Positions 1-9,269 of a stretch of 64,000 nt of DNA are shown here, piece after piece (position 1 is the stretch's first letter; every line of letters begins with the position of its first letter). This DNA is from Asanoa sp. WMMD1127 (GTDB taxonomy: Bacteria; Actinomycetota; Actinomycetes; Mycobacteriales; Micromonosporaceae). The position numbers were made by a program, and so were the translations under genes. The notes beneath the pieces are model-generated. The model did no database searches and was not told the origin of the DNA. It saw nothing but the letters and a program-made list of their open reading frames with translations. Location of the stretch: positions 7,626,001 through 7,690,000 of the forward strand of contig NZ_JARUBP010000001.1 in NCBI RefSeq assembly GCF_029626225.1. Reading direction: 5' to 3'.

Positions 1-152
1 TCGAGATGGGTCGGGAAGTAGCGCCGCGGCGCCCCGTGCGACACCCCGGCGCGGCGAGCGATCTCCCGCAGGGTCAGCGCGGCCAGCCCGTCCTGCTCCA
101 GCACCTCGATGCCGGCTCGCACGAGCCGGTCACGCAACGGTTCGTTGGCCAT
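1..152 (-). CDS. TetR-family regulator, N-terminal part (runs off the window)
   Basis: Only the first 50 codons are present; the gene continues beyond base 1. The visible part is a TetR-type helix-turn-helix: a helix with ...VLEQDGLAALTLREIA, then RRAGVSHGAPRRYF, the usual recognition-helix pattern followed by an aromatic YF. The ATG at 152 directly abuts a perfect inverted repeat, which suggests autorepression. The ligand-binding domain lies outside the window, so no inducer can be guessed. The upstream methyltransferase runs in the same direction and ends 34 bp before this start. Confidence 0.85.
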   Translation of the reverse strand, partial: MANEPLRDRLVRAGIEVLEQDGLAALTLREIARRAGVSHGAPRRYFPTHL

Positions 153-187
153 AGACAGTGTCTACCAGACATGCGTAGACACTGTCT
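153..187. promoter_or_regulatory. Operator-like inverted repeat before the TetR gene
   Basis: AGACAGTGTCTA (153-164) and TAGACACTGTCT (176-187) form a perfect 12-bp inverted repeat with an 11-bp spacer. It abuts the TetR start codon and overlaps the stop codon of the upstream methyltransferase. Each arm is itself close to palindromic, so two TetR dimers might bind. This is an inference from position and symmetry. Confidence 0.75.
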
Positions 188-1034
188 ACCGCCGAAAGTG
201 CCAGATCACGGCGGCCGGGGTGTTCGCGTAGGCGGCGTCGACCGCGGCGGCCGCCCACTTCCGGGCGAACGGCCCGCCGCCGGCGTCGCTGCGCGGCCAG
301 AGCGGCTCGTGGCAGCCGCGCACCGCGAAGCCAGCCGCGAGCGCGGCGGCGACGTAGGCGCTGGGCCGGAACCGGCTCGCCGGCAGCCGCGCCTCGACAC
401 CGGCGTCGTCCACGGTGGACGCGATGCCGCCTAGATAGAGCGACTGCCAGTGGATGTCGGAGGTGACCAGGTGGCCGCCGGGCCGCAGGACGCGGGCGAA
501 CTCGGCGAACACCGGCTCGAGCGCGGGCACGTGGGTCAGCGCGAGGGCGCAGGTGACCAGGTCGACCGAGGCGTCCGGCAGCGGCAGCTCGTGCAGGTCA
601 CCGTCGACGAAGGCGGCGCGGGGCGCGGCGGCGCGGGCGCGCGCGAGCATGTCGGGCGAGCTGTCGACCCCGACCACGGTGTGCCCGGCGGCGGCCAGGA
701 AGGCGGCGTGCCGGCCGGTGCCACAGGCGGCGTCGAGGGCCCGGCCGGTCGGCAGCGCGCGCAGGATGCCGTGGACGATCGGCTGCTCGACGTCGATCAG
801 CGGGTTGCCGGGCTCGTCGTAGGTCCGGGCCCAGACCCGGTAGCCGCTGACCGTGTCGGTCTCGCCGACGTGGTCGCCGGCGCCAAGCTCGCCGCGCTCG
901 TCGGCGGCGAGGATGGCCCGCGTCTCGGCGAGCCGGGCGGCCACGAAGGACTCATCGAACTCGCCGGCGAACGCGCGGTGCAGGGCCAGGCCTTCCAGAC
1001 CGAGCAGGAAGGCGGCCGGGTGCCGGAACGCCAT
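186..1034 (-). CDS. Class I SAM-dependent methyltransferase
   Basis: 282 aa. The SAM-binding motif I LDAACGTGRH is near residue 100, followed by VVGVDSSPDML (acidic end of beta 2), DGDLHELPLPDASVDLV and LRPGGHLVTSDIH, the order of a Methyltransf_11/25 Rossmann core. About 80 residues precede the core. The substrate is not evident. A -10-like TAGCGT (1041-1046 on the minus strand) ends 6 nt before the ATG, so the mRNA is probably leaderless. The next gene in the same direction is the partial TetR regulator, which might control both if transcription reads through. Confidence 0.85.
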   Translation of the reverse strand: MAFRHPAAFLLGLEGLALHRAFAGEFDESFVAARLAETRAILAADERGELGAGDHVGETDTVSGYRVWARTYDEPGNPLIDVEQPIVHGILRALPTGRALDAACGTGRHAAFLAAAGHTVVGVDSSPDMLARARAAAPRAAFVDGDLHELPLPDASVDLVTCALALTHVPALEPVFAEFARVLRPGGHLVTSDIHWQSLYLGGIASTVDDAGVEARLPASRFRPSAYVAAALAAGFAVRGCHEPLWPRSDAGGGPFARKWAAAAVDAAYANTPAAVIWHFRR

Positions 1035-1089
1035 GGCGGCACGCTAACGAGCGGGCCGGCGGTCACGCGAACGGGTTTCAGGGCACACG

Positions 1090-1123
1090 AAAGAGCGCCC
1101 CGGCGGTGGCCGGGGCGCTCTTT
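1090..1123. terminator. Perfect 14-bp stem-loop terminator
   Basis: AAAGAGCGCCCCGG and its exact reverse complement flank a 6-nt loop, with A/T runs at the ends. It lies just past the stop of the small gene at 1132-1461 and before the methyltransferase promoter, so it separates the two minus-strand units. Confidence 0.85.
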
Positions 1124-1131
1124 CGGATGAC

Positions 1132-1461
1132 TCAGGCTTCGAAGACGCCCGCGTCGACGAGCCGCTTCTCGGTGACGTCCCAGCCGTGCGACGGGTAGGT
1201 CTCCGCGAGGCCGTTGAGCTCGGCCCGGATCTTCGCGGCGTGGCCGGCGCCGGCCAGCACCCGGATCTCCTCGACGAACGCGTCGGAGTCGGTGCGCAGG
1301 TGCGCGGTCTTGCCGTTGGTCAGGTTGCGCACGTAGGCGAACTTCCCGCCAGCCAGCGGGATGAGGTACTTGAACTCGCCGAGCACGCTGAGGGCGCCAC
1401 CCTGTCCGGCCTGGCCGGCCCGGACGGACGCGCGCGCGGTCTTGGAGGTGTTGCTCGCCAC
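1132..1461 (-). CDS. Conserved small hypothetical protein
   Basis: 109 aa, not assigned to a named family. The GTG at 1461 is chosen because AAGGAG sits 7 nt upstream; the reading frame stays open further 5' but without a ribosome site. The protein starts with a basic, Ser/Thr/Gly-rich tail (about residues 1-25). A compact part follows with YLIPLAGGKFAYVRNLTNGKTAHL and DAFVEEIRVL, and ends near SHGWDVTEKRLVDAGVF. No signal peptide or membrane segment. It is a single-gene unit closed by the terminator at 1090-1123 and divergent from the DUF3145 gene. Confidence 0.7.
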   Translation of the reverse strand: MASNTSKTARASVRAGQAGQGGALSVLGEFKYLIPLAGGKFAYVRNLTNGKTAHLRTDSDAFVEEIRVLAGAGHAAKIRAELNGLAETYPSHGWDVTEKRLVDAGVFEA

Positions 1462-1680
1462 GGGGGGACTCCTTGCCAGATTTACGCGTACAGGGAAAGG
1501 CCCGCAGGGGCCCAGTTGAGAGTACACCAGCTCGCCGATCGGCCGACCGGACCAATCGTCCCAACCAGTTTTCCGATTCCCTGGCGCAACATCGGCCTCA
1601 GGCGTCATCATGATTGCTGACTGCCCGGACGGGATCGAGGTCGTAGGGGAAGACGCACCTCGGGTCTTCGGGAGGTCACC

Positions 1681-2172
1681 GTGCCAACGCGTGGCGTCGT
1701 TTACGTCCACTCGACCCCGCTCGCCGTGTGCCCACACGTCGAGTGGGCGATCGCGCGCGTCCTCACCGCGCCGGTCACTCTGCACTGGACCGCGCAACCG
1801 GTCGACCCGGGCGCGCGGCGCACCGAGTGCAGCTGGACCGGTCGCGCGGGGACCGGCGCGGAGCTGGCTGCTGCCCTCAGGCAGTGGCCCATGATCCGTT
1901 TCGAGATCACCGAGGAGCCCAGCCCGGGCTGTGACGGTGAACGCTTCATGTTCGTACCCGGCCGCGGCCTGTTCCGGGCGACCGCCGGCGCCGCCGGTGA
2001 CATCCAGCTCGGCGAGGACCGGCTGCGGGCGATCATGGCCAGCTCCCGCGCTCCGGAAGCGCTCCAGCACGCCTTGGACAAGGCGCTCGGCACGTCGTGG
2101 GACGCGGAGCTCGAGCCCTACCGGTATGCCGGCGACGGCGCCCCGGTGACCCTGCTCACCCGCGTGGGCTGA
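1681..2172 (+). CDS. DUF3145 family protein
   Basis: 163 aa, starting at GTG 1681 with AGGT just upstream. The N-terminus (TRGVVYVHSTPLAVCPHVEW) and the block TLHWTAQP...ECSWTG...IRFEITEEPSPGCDGERF match the actinobacteria-specific DUF3145 family over its full length. No enzymatic motif, signal peptide or membrane segment is seen, and the family function is unknown to me. It is divergent from the small gene at 1132-1461, with about 220 bp of shared promoter region between them. Confidence 0.85.
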   Translation: MPTRGVVYVHSTPLAVCPHVEWAIARVLTAPVTLHWTAQPVDPGARRTECSWTGRAGTGAELAAALRQWPMIRFEITEEPSPGCDGERFMFVPGRGLFRATAGAAGDIQLGEDRLRAIMASSRAPEALQHALDKALGTSWDAELEPYRYAGDGAPVTLLTRVG

Positions 2173-2324
2173 TCGCGGGCCCCCACGGGGGCCGATCGGA
2201 CGACCTGGAAACCGCCCACCGGCCATCACCACCGACCAGGGGCCACCGACCCGTGCGAATTCCGAAGCGACCGTATTGCCTGCTTCACTTGCCCATTACG
2301 CAACGACCTGGCCATCATGGCTCG

Positions 2325-4043
2325 ATGGCCTCCCCCCGGAGCCGCCTCGCGTTGCTTTTCGCCGCGGTCGTGGCCGCGATCCTCGTGGCCATCACCGCAT
2401 GCGGCAAGCAGGCGCCCCGCGCGGCAGCACCGTCCTCGTCCCCCACCCCCGCGGCGACCGCGGCGCCGGCGACCCCGAGCCCCGGCGGTGACCCTGCGGC
2501 CCGGGCGGCGGCCCTGGTGGGCACGCTCTCCGACGAGCAGCTCGCCGGTCAGGTGCTGATGCCCTACGCCTACGGCAGCTCGGCGACGAAGGTCACTCCG
2601 GCCTCGGCGGCCGGCAACCAGAAGCTCGGCAAGGTCGACACCCCGGCGCAGATGATCCAGAAATACCACCTCGGCGGGCTGATCCTCGTCGGCTTCTCCG
2701 CCGACGACCCCACCTCGACCAACCAGGCGACCACCAACGTCGACAACCCGAAGCAGATCACCGAGCTGACCGGCGGGCTGCAGCAGGCGGCCGGCGGCAC
2801 GGCGCCCATCTTCATCGGCACCGACCAGGAGTTCGGCACCGTCACCCGCATAAAGGACGGCGTGACGCTGCTGCCCAGCGCGATGGCGCTCGGTGCCGGC
2901 GGTAACCCGGCCGGCACGCAGCAGGGCTGGAAGGTGGCCGGTGACGAGCTGCGGGCGATGGGCCTCAACGTCGACTTCGCCCCCGACGCCGACGTGCTCG
3001 GCACCGCCGACGGCGGCGTGATCGGCTCGCGCTCGTTCGGCTCCGACCCCAGGGCCGTCAGCGACCAGGTCGCCGCGTCGGTCCGCGGTCTCCAGTCGGC
3101 CGGCGTCGCGGCCACGCTCAAGCACTTCCCCGGGCACGGCAGCACGCCGTCGGACTCGCACACCGACCTGCCGGTGATCGGCAAGAGCAGGGCCGACCTC
3201 GACAAGGTCGACCTGGCGCCGTTCAGGTCCGGCATCGACGCCGGCGCGCAGATGGTGATGAGCGGCCACCTCGACGTGAAGTCGATCGAGCCGGGCGTGC
3301 CCGCCTCGTTCTCGCACAAGGCGCTCGTCGACGTGCTCCGCGGCCAGCTCGGGTTCAAGGGCGTCGTGGTCAGCGACGCGCTCAACATGGCGCCGGCCGA
3401 GAAGTGGCCGGCCGGCGAGGCCGCCGTGCGCGCCCTCAACGCGGGCAACGACCTGCTGCTGATGCCGCCGAACGTCGGCGCCGCCCACCAGGGCCTGGTC
3501 GACGGCCTGCACAACGGCTCGCTGAAGAAGGAGCGGCTGGTCGAGGCGGCCACCCGCGACCTGACGCTGCGCTTCACGCTGGCCGACGCGCGCACCGGCG
3601 GTCAGAACGTGCCCGCTTCCCAGGCGCACCTCGACGTGGCCGGCGGCCTCGCGGCGGCGGCGGTCACCCAGCTGCGCGGCCAGTGCGGCGCCCCGATGCA
3701 GGGGCCGGTGAGCGTGACCGCCTCGGGCGGCCGCGACACCGCCAAGGCGACGCTCGAGCGCGCGCTCAAGGCCGAGGGTGTGCGGGTCGTGCCGAGCGGC
3801 GGCCGGGTCGTGCACCTGGTCGGCTACGGCGACGGCGCCGGCGACCTCAACCAGGCCGCCGACACCACGGTCGGGATGGACACGCCGTACGTGCTGGGCG
3901 GTGCGAAGTCGCCGAACGTGCTGGCCACGTACTCGTCGACGCCGGGCTCGCTGAAGGCCCTCGCCAAGGTGCTGGCCGGAAAGCAGAAGCCGACCGGCAA
4001 GTCCCCCGTGGCCGTGTCTGGTTTGCCCCGTAGCGTGTGCTGA
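2325..4043 (+). CDS. Secreted glycoside hydrolase family 3 lipoprotein (NagZ-like beta-N-acetylhexosaminidase)
   Basis: 572 aa. The start at 2325 gives a clean lipoprotein signal: MASPRSR, a hydrophobic run, and lipobox AITAC with Cys26 as the lipidation site; a Ser/Pro/Ala-rich linker follows. The GH3 catalytic barrel carries LKHFPGHGSTPSDSHTDLP (Lys266 onward), a NagZ-type substrate signature, and the nucleophile Asp351 in VVSDALNM. A C-terminal alpha/beta extension of about 170 aa follows. The family removes beta-linked N-acetylglucosamine from peptidoglycan fragments or chitin. Outside-surface location implies wall turnover or chitobiose use. The GT2/membrane pair begins 60 bp downstream. 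Confidence 0.9.
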   Translation: MASPRSRLALLFAAVVAAILVAITACGKQAPRAAAPSSSPTPAATAAPATPSPGGDPAARAAALVGTLSDEQLAGQVLMPYAYGSSATKVTPASAAGNQKLGKVDTPAQMIQKYHLGGLILVGFSADDPTSTNQATTNVDNPKQITELTGGLQQAAGGTAPIFIGTDQEFGTVTRIKDGVTLLPSAMALGAGGNPAGTQQGWKVAGDELRAMGLNVDFAPDADVLGTADGGVIGSRSFGSDPRAVSDQVAASVRGLQSAGVAATLKHFPGHGSTPSDSHTDLPVIGKSRADLDKVDLAPFRSGIDAGAQMVMSGHLDVKSIEPGVPASFSHKALVDVLRGQLGFKGVVVSDALNMAPAEKWPAGEAAVRALNAGNDLLLMPPNVGAAHQGLVDGLHNGSLKKERLVEAATRDLTLRFTLADARTGGQNVPASQAHLDVAGGLAAAAVTQLRGQCGAPMQGPVSVTASGGRDTAKATLERALKAEGVRVVPSGGRVVHLVGYGDGAGDLNQAADTTVGMDTPYVLGGAKSPNVLATYSSTPGSLKALAKVLAGKQKPTGKSPVAVSGLPRSVC

Positions 4044-4103
4044 TTTACCCCGCCCCGCCTGATACGGTTCCCCCGTTCGGAGCGCGGAGGGAGCACGAGG
4101 CGG

Positions 4104-5120
4104 ATGGGTCAGCAGGATCCGGCACTCTCCGTGGTCGTGCCCATGTTCAACGAGGAGAGCGTGCTTCCGCTGCTGGCCGAGCGGCTCCGCGCGGTCCTCG
4201 ACGGCCTGGCCGAGCCCTACGAGGTGGTCGCGGTCGACGACGGCAGCAGCGACGCGACCCCGGCCGCCCTGCGCGGGCTGCGGGAGCGCTGGCCGCAGCT
4301 GCGGGTCATCCGGTTGCGCCGCAACAGCGGCCACCAGGCGGCGCTGATCGCCGGGCTGATGCGGGCGCGGGGCGACTACGTCGTCAGCATCGACGCCGAC
4401 CTGCAGGACCCACCGGAGACCATCGCCGACATGCTCGCCCTGGCCCGGGCGGAGAAGCTCGACATCGTCTACGGCGTACGCGGCGACCGCAGCTCCGACA
4501 CCGCGTTCAAGCGGCTCACCGCCGGGGCGTACTACCGGCTGATGCGCCGGCTCGTCGGCAAGCAGGTGCCCGCCCAGGCCGGCGACTTCCGGCTGCTGAG
4601 CCGGGTGGCCATCGAGGCCCTGCGCGACCTGCCCGAGCGCAGCCCGGTGCTCCGGCTCGTGGTGCCGTGGCTCGGCTTCCCCAGCGGTGAGGTGCGCTTC
4701 CTGCGGGCCGAACGCGCGGCGGGCCGGACGAAATACCCGTTCTCCCGCATGCTCGCGCTGGCCGCGGAGAGCGTGACCAGCTTCTCCGCCGCGCCGCTGC
4801 GGGTGGCGACCTGGCTCGGCCTGCTCGGCGTCGCGGTCTGCGCGCTGCTGGTGATCGCCGTGATCATCGCCTACGCGCTGGGCCACACGGTCATCGGCTG
4901 GCCGTCGATCCTCCTCGCGGTGCTCTTCCTGGGCGCCGTGCAACTGCTCTGCCTCGGCCTGCTGGGGGAATACGTGGCGCGGATCTACACGGCGGTGCAG
5001 GCCCGGCCGGCCTACTTCGTCGCCAGTGACAGCGATCCCGGCGACCCCGCCGACAGCGCGGCGCCGGAGCAGCGGCGCGCCGACGACGACCCGGCCGTGC
5101 TGGCCGACAGCCGCCGGTGA
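4104..5120 (+). CDS. Membrane-anchored GT2 glycosyltransferase (polyprenyl-phosphate sugar synthase type)
   Basis: 338 aa. The N-terminal GT-A domain has VVVPMFNEE, VDDGSSD and the metal-binding IDADLQDP (Asp97 and Asp99), typical of the DPM1/GtrB/ArnC branch that puts a sugar on undecaprenyl or decaprenyl phosphate. Two C-terminal transmembrane segments (about residues 235-260 and 270-300) follow, then a polar Asp/Ala-rich tail. The stop overlaps the GTG start of the next gene by 4 bp. That implies translational coupling, with the product lipid-sugar used by the polytopic neighbour. The sugar is not predictable. Confidence 0.88.
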   Translation: MGQQDPALSVVVPMFNEESVLPLLAERLRAVLDGLAEPYEVVAVDDGSSDATPAALRGLRERWPQLRVIRLRRNSGHQAALIAGLMRARGDYVVSIDADLQDPPETIADMLALARAEKLDIVYGVRGDRSSDTAFKRLTAGAYYRLMRRLVGKQVPAQAGDFRLLSRVAIEALRDLPERSPVLRLVVPWLGFPSGEVRFLRAERAAGRTKYPFSRMLALAAESVTSFSAAPLRVATWLGLLGVAVCALLVIAVIIAYALGHTVIGWPSILLAVLFLGAVQLLCLGLLGEYVARIYTAVQARPAYFVASDSDPGDPADSAAPEQRRADDDPAVLADSRR

Positions 5121-7435
5121 CGGCGCCCGCCGAGCGGCCCGCCGCGGCAGCGGACGCCATCCCGGATCCGCGCGGCGCCGAGGCGGCCCCGGCCGGGTCG
5201 GTCTCCGCCGGGGTTTCGGCGCCCCGTCGCGCGTACCCCCTGGTTCGGTGGTTGCCGTTCGTGGCGACGGTGCTCTACGTCGCGGCGGTGCTGATCGCCG
5301 CGGACACCGCCGTGCTCGACCTGATGCGGTACGCGCTCTATCTCGCGCTCGCGCTGACGCTGCCCGGCACGCTGGTCTATCGCGCGCTGCGCCGCACGCC
5401 GCACTCGCTGCTCGACGACCTCGCGATGGGCACGGCGGTCGGCCTGGTGCTGGAGCTGCCGGCCTGGACGCTGGCCTCGGTGCTCGACGTGCGTGGCGCG
5501 CTCTGGGTCTGGCCGCTGGTGGTGGTCGTGCTGTTCGGGGCGGTGCCGCGGCTGCGCCGGCACCTCGTGCCCCGGTACTCCGCGACGGCGCCGGTGGGCT
5601 TCTCGTGGGCGGTCGGCGGGGCGGTGGCGTTCTTCACGACCTACCTGTCGTCGACGTTCCTGCAGCGCAACCCGATCCTGCCGACGGGCGAGGACACCCG
5701 GCAATACCTCGACCTGGCCTACCAGCTGTCGCTGGCGGGCGAGGCCAAGCACCAGTTCCCGCTGCACGTGCCGCAGGTGGCCGGCGAGCCGCTGTTCTAC
5801 CACTGGTTCGGCTACGCGCACATGGCGTCGAGCAGCATGATCGGCGGCATCGACCTGCCCGTCGTGGCGCTGCGGCTGGCGATCCCGTTCCTGTGCGCGC
5901 TGGCGATCGTGCTGACCGCGGTGGTCGGCTGGCGGATCAGCGGCAAGCCGCTGGCCGGCGCGGTGGCCGCGGTGCTGTTCTTCGTCGTCGGCGAGACCAA
6001 CTTCACCGACCCGGTCACGATGCCGTTCGGCACCCAGAGCTCGTTCGTCATCTGGCACGGCATGTCGATGATCTACTCCTGGGTGCTGCTGCTGGCGCTG
6101 ATCGGGGTGGTCTGGGGCTGCATCTCGGGCGCGCTGGGCCGCGGTGGCTTCGTGCTGGCGTTCCTGTTCCTGGTCGCGTCGTCGGGGGCCAAGGCGAGCT
6201 CGCTGCCGGTGGTGGCGCTCGCGCTGCTGGCCACGTTCCTGGTCGTGCTGGTCGCGCGCCGCCGGATCCCGTGGACCCTCCTGACGCTGGGCGTGCTCAC
6301 GGGTGCCGCGCAGCTGTTCGCGATGGCGGTGCTGTTCCGCTTCCAGGCGTACGGCGTGACGCCCGAACCCATGTGGAGCTTCGAGCGCTTCTGGACGCCG
6401 CCGGACGGGCCGATGTGGCTGGCGGTGGTGCCGGTCTGGTTCGCGTTCCTGGTCAACATGCAGCTGCGTACGGCCGGCATCGTGCCCTTGATTTGGCTGC
6501 GCCGCGGCCGGCTGGACCCGACCCAGGTCTTCCTGCTGGCGGGCGGGATCGGCGGCCCGCTGATCTACCTGATGGTCAAGCAGCCGGGCGACGGCAACCA
6601 GTACTTCACGCGGGCCGGCTTCACGTTCGCGGTGCTGCTGTCGGCGTGGGGCTACGCGCTGGTCTTCGAACGGGCCCGGCTGTCGCTGGCCGCCCGGGTC
6701 TTCCTGGCCGCCGAGGCGCTGCTGCTGGCGGTCGTGCTGGTGTTCGCCCAGTTCCGGCTGGCCGGCGCGGCGACGCCGTCGGTGCCGCCGCGGGCCATCG
6801 ACCCGCTGATGCCGCTGCTCCGCTGGGCGCTGGTGCTGGCCACGATCGGTCTGGTGATCGCGGCCCTGTGGCCGGCGTTGAGCCGCTGGCTGCCCGCGCT
6901 GCGCGGCCGGGGCGGCGTGGTGGCGCTGACGGCGCTGCTGGTCGTCGGGGCGCCCGGCCTGATCATGGACATGCGCAAGTCGGAGCGGTTCCCGAACGGC
7001 GGCGCGTACGCGACGATCTCGCTGCCCAAGTCGCGGGTGGACGCGGCCCGCTGGCTGCGCGACAACAGCGCGCCCGGCGACGTGGTCGCGACGAACGCCC
7101 ACTGCATCAACGACGCGGCCGCCGCCGGCTACTGCGACCCGCGGTCGTTCTGGCTGTCGGCCTATGCGGAACGCCGCGTGCTGGTGGAGGGCTGGGCGTT
7201 CGCGCCGCGGGTGTCGGAGGCGGGCTCGTGGGCGTTCTGGGACCCGGACCTGCTGGCCCGCAACGACGCGGCCTTCACGTCCCCGACGGCGGCGTCGCTG
7301 GGGGCGCTGCGCGCGGAGGACGGGGTCCGGTGGCTGGTCGCCGACCGCCTGGCCGGCCCGGAGTCACCGGAGCTCCAGGTGCTGGCGCGGCTGCGCTACT
7401 CCAACGACCGGGTCCTCGTCTACGAGCTGAGCTGA
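5117..7435 (+). CDS. Large polytopic membrane protein, possibly a GT-C-type transferase
   Basis: 772 aa, GTG start in a GTGA overlap with the upstream GT2 gene. A soluble Pro/Ala-rich N-terminus of about 40 aa precedes roughly 13-16 hydrophobic segments. The first external loop contains NPILPTGEDTRQYLDL and a later one YHWFGYAHMASS; an acidic residue in the first loop and Tyr/His in the next are typical of GT-C enzymes, but no named family motif was recognised. A soluble C-terminal portion (about residues 620-772) has RWLRDNSAPGDVVATNAHC and resembles C-terminal domains of GT39/PMT-like proteins. Coupling to the GT2 supports transfer of a lipid-linked sugar; this is inference. Confidence 0.6.
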   Translation: MTAPAERPAAAADAIPDPRGAEAAPAGSVSAGVSAPRRAYPLVRWLPFVATVLYVAAVLIAADTAVLDLMRYALYLALALTLPGTLVYRALRRTPHSLLDDLAMGTAVGLVLELPAWTLASVLDVRGALWVWPLVVVVLFGAVPRLRRHLVPRYSATAPVGFSWAVGGAVAFFTTYLSSTFLQRNPILPTGEDTRQYLDLAYQLSLAGEAKHQFPLHVPQVAGEPLFYHWFGYAHMASSSMIGGIDLPVVALRLAIPFLCALAIVLTAVVGWRISGKPLAGAVAAVLFFVVGETNFTDPVTMPFGTQSSFVIWHGMSMIYSWVLLLALIGVVWGCISGALGRGGFVLAFLFLVASSGAKASSLPVVALALLATFLVVLVARRRIPWTLLTLGVLTGAAQLFAMAVLFRFQAYGVTPEPMWSFERFWTPPDGPMWLAVVPVWFAFLVNMQLRTAGIVPLIWLRRGRLDPTQVFLLAGGIGGPLIYLMVKQPGDGNQYFTRAGFTFAVLLSAWGYALVFERARLSLAARVFLAAEALLLAVVLVFAQFRLAGAATPSVPPRAIDPLMPLLRWALVLATIGLVIAALWPALSRWLPALRGRGGVVALTALLVVGAPGLIMDMRKSERFPNGGAYATISLPKSRVDAARWLRDNSAPGDVVATNAHCINDAAAAGYCDPRSFWLSAYAERRVLVEGWAFAPRVSEAGSWAFWDPDLLARNDAAFTSPTAASLGALRAEDGVRWLVADRLAGPESPELQVLARLRYSNDRVLVYELS

Positions 7436-8649
7436 CCGCGCCGCCGCCGCACGCCAGGGCAGCACGAGGCCGGCGCCAGCGCAGAGGAGGCCGGCGAGCA
7501 GGAGCGCGGGCCGCACGCCGGCGGTCGCGGCCATGGCGCCGCCCAGGGCCGTGCAGAGCGGCTGGCTGACCTTGGCGCTGGCCGACCAGGCGGTGGTGAC
7601 CCGGGTCAGCAGGTGGTCGGGCGTCGCCCGCATGCGGTAGGTGGCGAAGACCGGGTTGAAGACGCCCGCCGTGAACAGCAGCAGCGACTGGGAGGCCAGG
7701 ACGGTCAGCAGACCGGCCGGGCCGGCGGTGGCGAGGACGAGCAGCAGGATCCAGGGGCCGCGGGCGGCGCCGGACCAGAGCAGTGCGCGGTGCTCCCCCA
7801 GTTTGCGGGTCAGTCGGGCGGACAGCAGCGTGCAGAGGAGGCCGGCCGCGGCGGGGGGCCGAGCACGAGACCGTACTGCCAGGCGGTGAGGCGGAGGTCG
7901 CGCAACATGAAGACGGTGAGCAGGGGCGCGGTCATGGTGACCGCGCCGCCGACCAGCATCGCGTTGAGGTAGAGGCCGCGCAGGCCGGGATGCCCGAGGA
8001 TGTGCGCGATGCCGGCCCGGATGCGGGCGGCCAGCGGTTCCGGCGCTGGCGTCGGCTCCGCCGCTGGCGGCGGAGGTGGCTGCGGGGCGACGGGCATGCG
8101 GCGCAGGCAGAGGGCGCCGACGACGTAGCTGAGGGCGTCGACGAGGAGGGTGGCGACCGCGCCGAGGCCGGCGATGAGGAAGCCGCCGAGTGACGGGCCG
8201 AGGGTGGCGGTGGTCCAGTTCGTCGTCTCCATGCGGGCGTTGGCGACCAGCAGGCGATCGCCGGGCACGAGCTGCTTGATCAAGGCGCCGGCCGCCGACA
8301 GGTAGAGGATCGAGCCGGCGCTCTGCACGGCCGCCACCGCGCACAGGTGCGGGACGGTGAGGGCGTCGAGCGCGAACGCGACCACCACCGAGGCGACTGC
8401 CGCCAGCTACGCCCATTCGGTGGCCATCAGGACGCGGCGCTTCGGCAGCCGGTCGACGGCCGGCGCGAGCGGCAGGGCGATCACCGCGCTCGCGACGGCG
8501 GCGACCGCCGCCATGGCCGCCACCTCCGCCGGGCCGGCGCCGGCCTGGGTAACCGCGAGAAACGGCAGGGCGCCCAGCGCGATGGCGCTGCCCGACAACG
8601 TGACGCTGTAGGCGGCCCACAGCGCCCGAAAGCCATGGGCACCGTCCAT
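7364..8649 (-). pseudogene. MFS transporter, broken by one nonsense codon and one frameshift
   Basis: Three pieces in the same orientation make one 12-helix major facilitator. The N-terminus from ATG 8649 ends at an in-frame TAG (8407-8409) after RRVLMATEWA. Translation in the same frame resumes with LAAVASVVVAFALDALT and runs to about 7850. The rest (LLCTLLSARLTRKLGEHRALL...) is in another frame. The shift lies at a run of six C (minus strand, about 7853-7858); one extra C restores LGPPAAAGLLC. Two independent lesions favour a true pseudogene over sequencing error. The 3' end overlaps the convergent membrane-protein gene by 72 bp. Confidence 0.85.
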
Positions 8650-8750
8650 CCCGGACAGCTTCCCGCATCAGCCGCCGAAACGATGACCCAGCGCGAGCTC
8701 GGTGTACAGCGCGGGACAGCGGTCCTCCGCTCGATACAGTGCCCACGGGT

Positions 8751-9005
8751 TTACACCATTGGAGGGGCTTCCGGGTCGACGAGGTGGTGCAGGGGGTGTC
8801 CCGCGGGTCCGGGCCCCGTCCGCCGGCTGCGCACCGGGCCCGCCGAACCACAGGTCGGAGCGCGGCGGCGGCGGTCCCACCCGGGCGGCACAGGGACGCG
8901 CTGCTCGTAGTAGGACAGCGGCGGCCGCCGCTGTTGCGCGCCGATCTGCTCGCGGGTCGCCGCGTCCGGGAAGAGCGACTCGGCGTCCACCCCGTCAGCC
9001 TGCCG
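8751..9005 (-). pseudogene. C-terminal remnant of an alpha/beta-hydrolase
   Basis: About 75 codons retain the look of the C-terminus of actinobacterial alpha/beta-hydrolases: DAESLFPDAATREQIGAQQ, RRPPLSYYEQRVPVPPGWD, then after a frame change DLWFGGPGAQ, and back in the first frame GHPLHHLVDPEA with the catalytic-His region. No start codon or N-terminal half is present. The missing half of such a protein is found on the opposite strand near 12.45-12.7 kb. Confidence 0.65.
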
Positions 9006-9068
9006 GAGGCGGCATGTCACTCGAAAGGCGAATACCAGGCATGCCAACCCGCGACGTAGCGTCTTGGC

Positions 9069-9269
9069 GTGAATCTTCGGCGCGGGTCGGCCGCTCCACC
9101 GCAGCAGCACAGCGTGCTGGTGGCGGTGGCGCTGGTGATCGCCGCGCTGGCGATCGCGATCAGCCTCGCCGGGATCGTGTTGGCCGCGCTCGCGCTCGGC
9201 GACGACGGCGGCGGCGCCGCTCAGGACAGCGGCAGCCACTCCGTTCCGGTGGTGATCTCGGTCAGGTAG
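9069..9269 (+). CDS. Small single-pass membrane protein
   Basis: 66 aa, unrecognised. A short basic N-terminus (NLRRGSAAPPQQ) is followed by one hydrophobic helix of about 28 residues rich in Val/Ile/Ala and a short polar tail, so N-in anchoring is likely. Support for a real gene comes from TAGCGT (9057-9062) placed 6 nt before the GTG, the leaderless promoter pattern used by many genes in this window. Its 3' end overlaps the convergent racemase gene by 49 bp. It could still be a chance frame. Confidence 0.45.
   Translation: MNLRRGSAAPPQQHSVLVAVALVIAALAIAISLAGIVLAALALGDDGGGAAQDSGSHSVPVVISVR

Noticed and set aside
2226-4943. A 905-codon open frame on the minus strand
   Set aside because: It is antisense to the GH3 and GT2 genes, whose motifs are clear, and its translation is a His/Arg/Asp-rich composition typical of antisense frames in GC-rich DNA.
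5012-7102. A 696-codon minus-strand frame opposite the membrane protein
   Set aside because: Same reason: antisense, low-complexity Arg/Gln/His translation, no family motif, while the plus strand has membrane helices and GT2 coupling.
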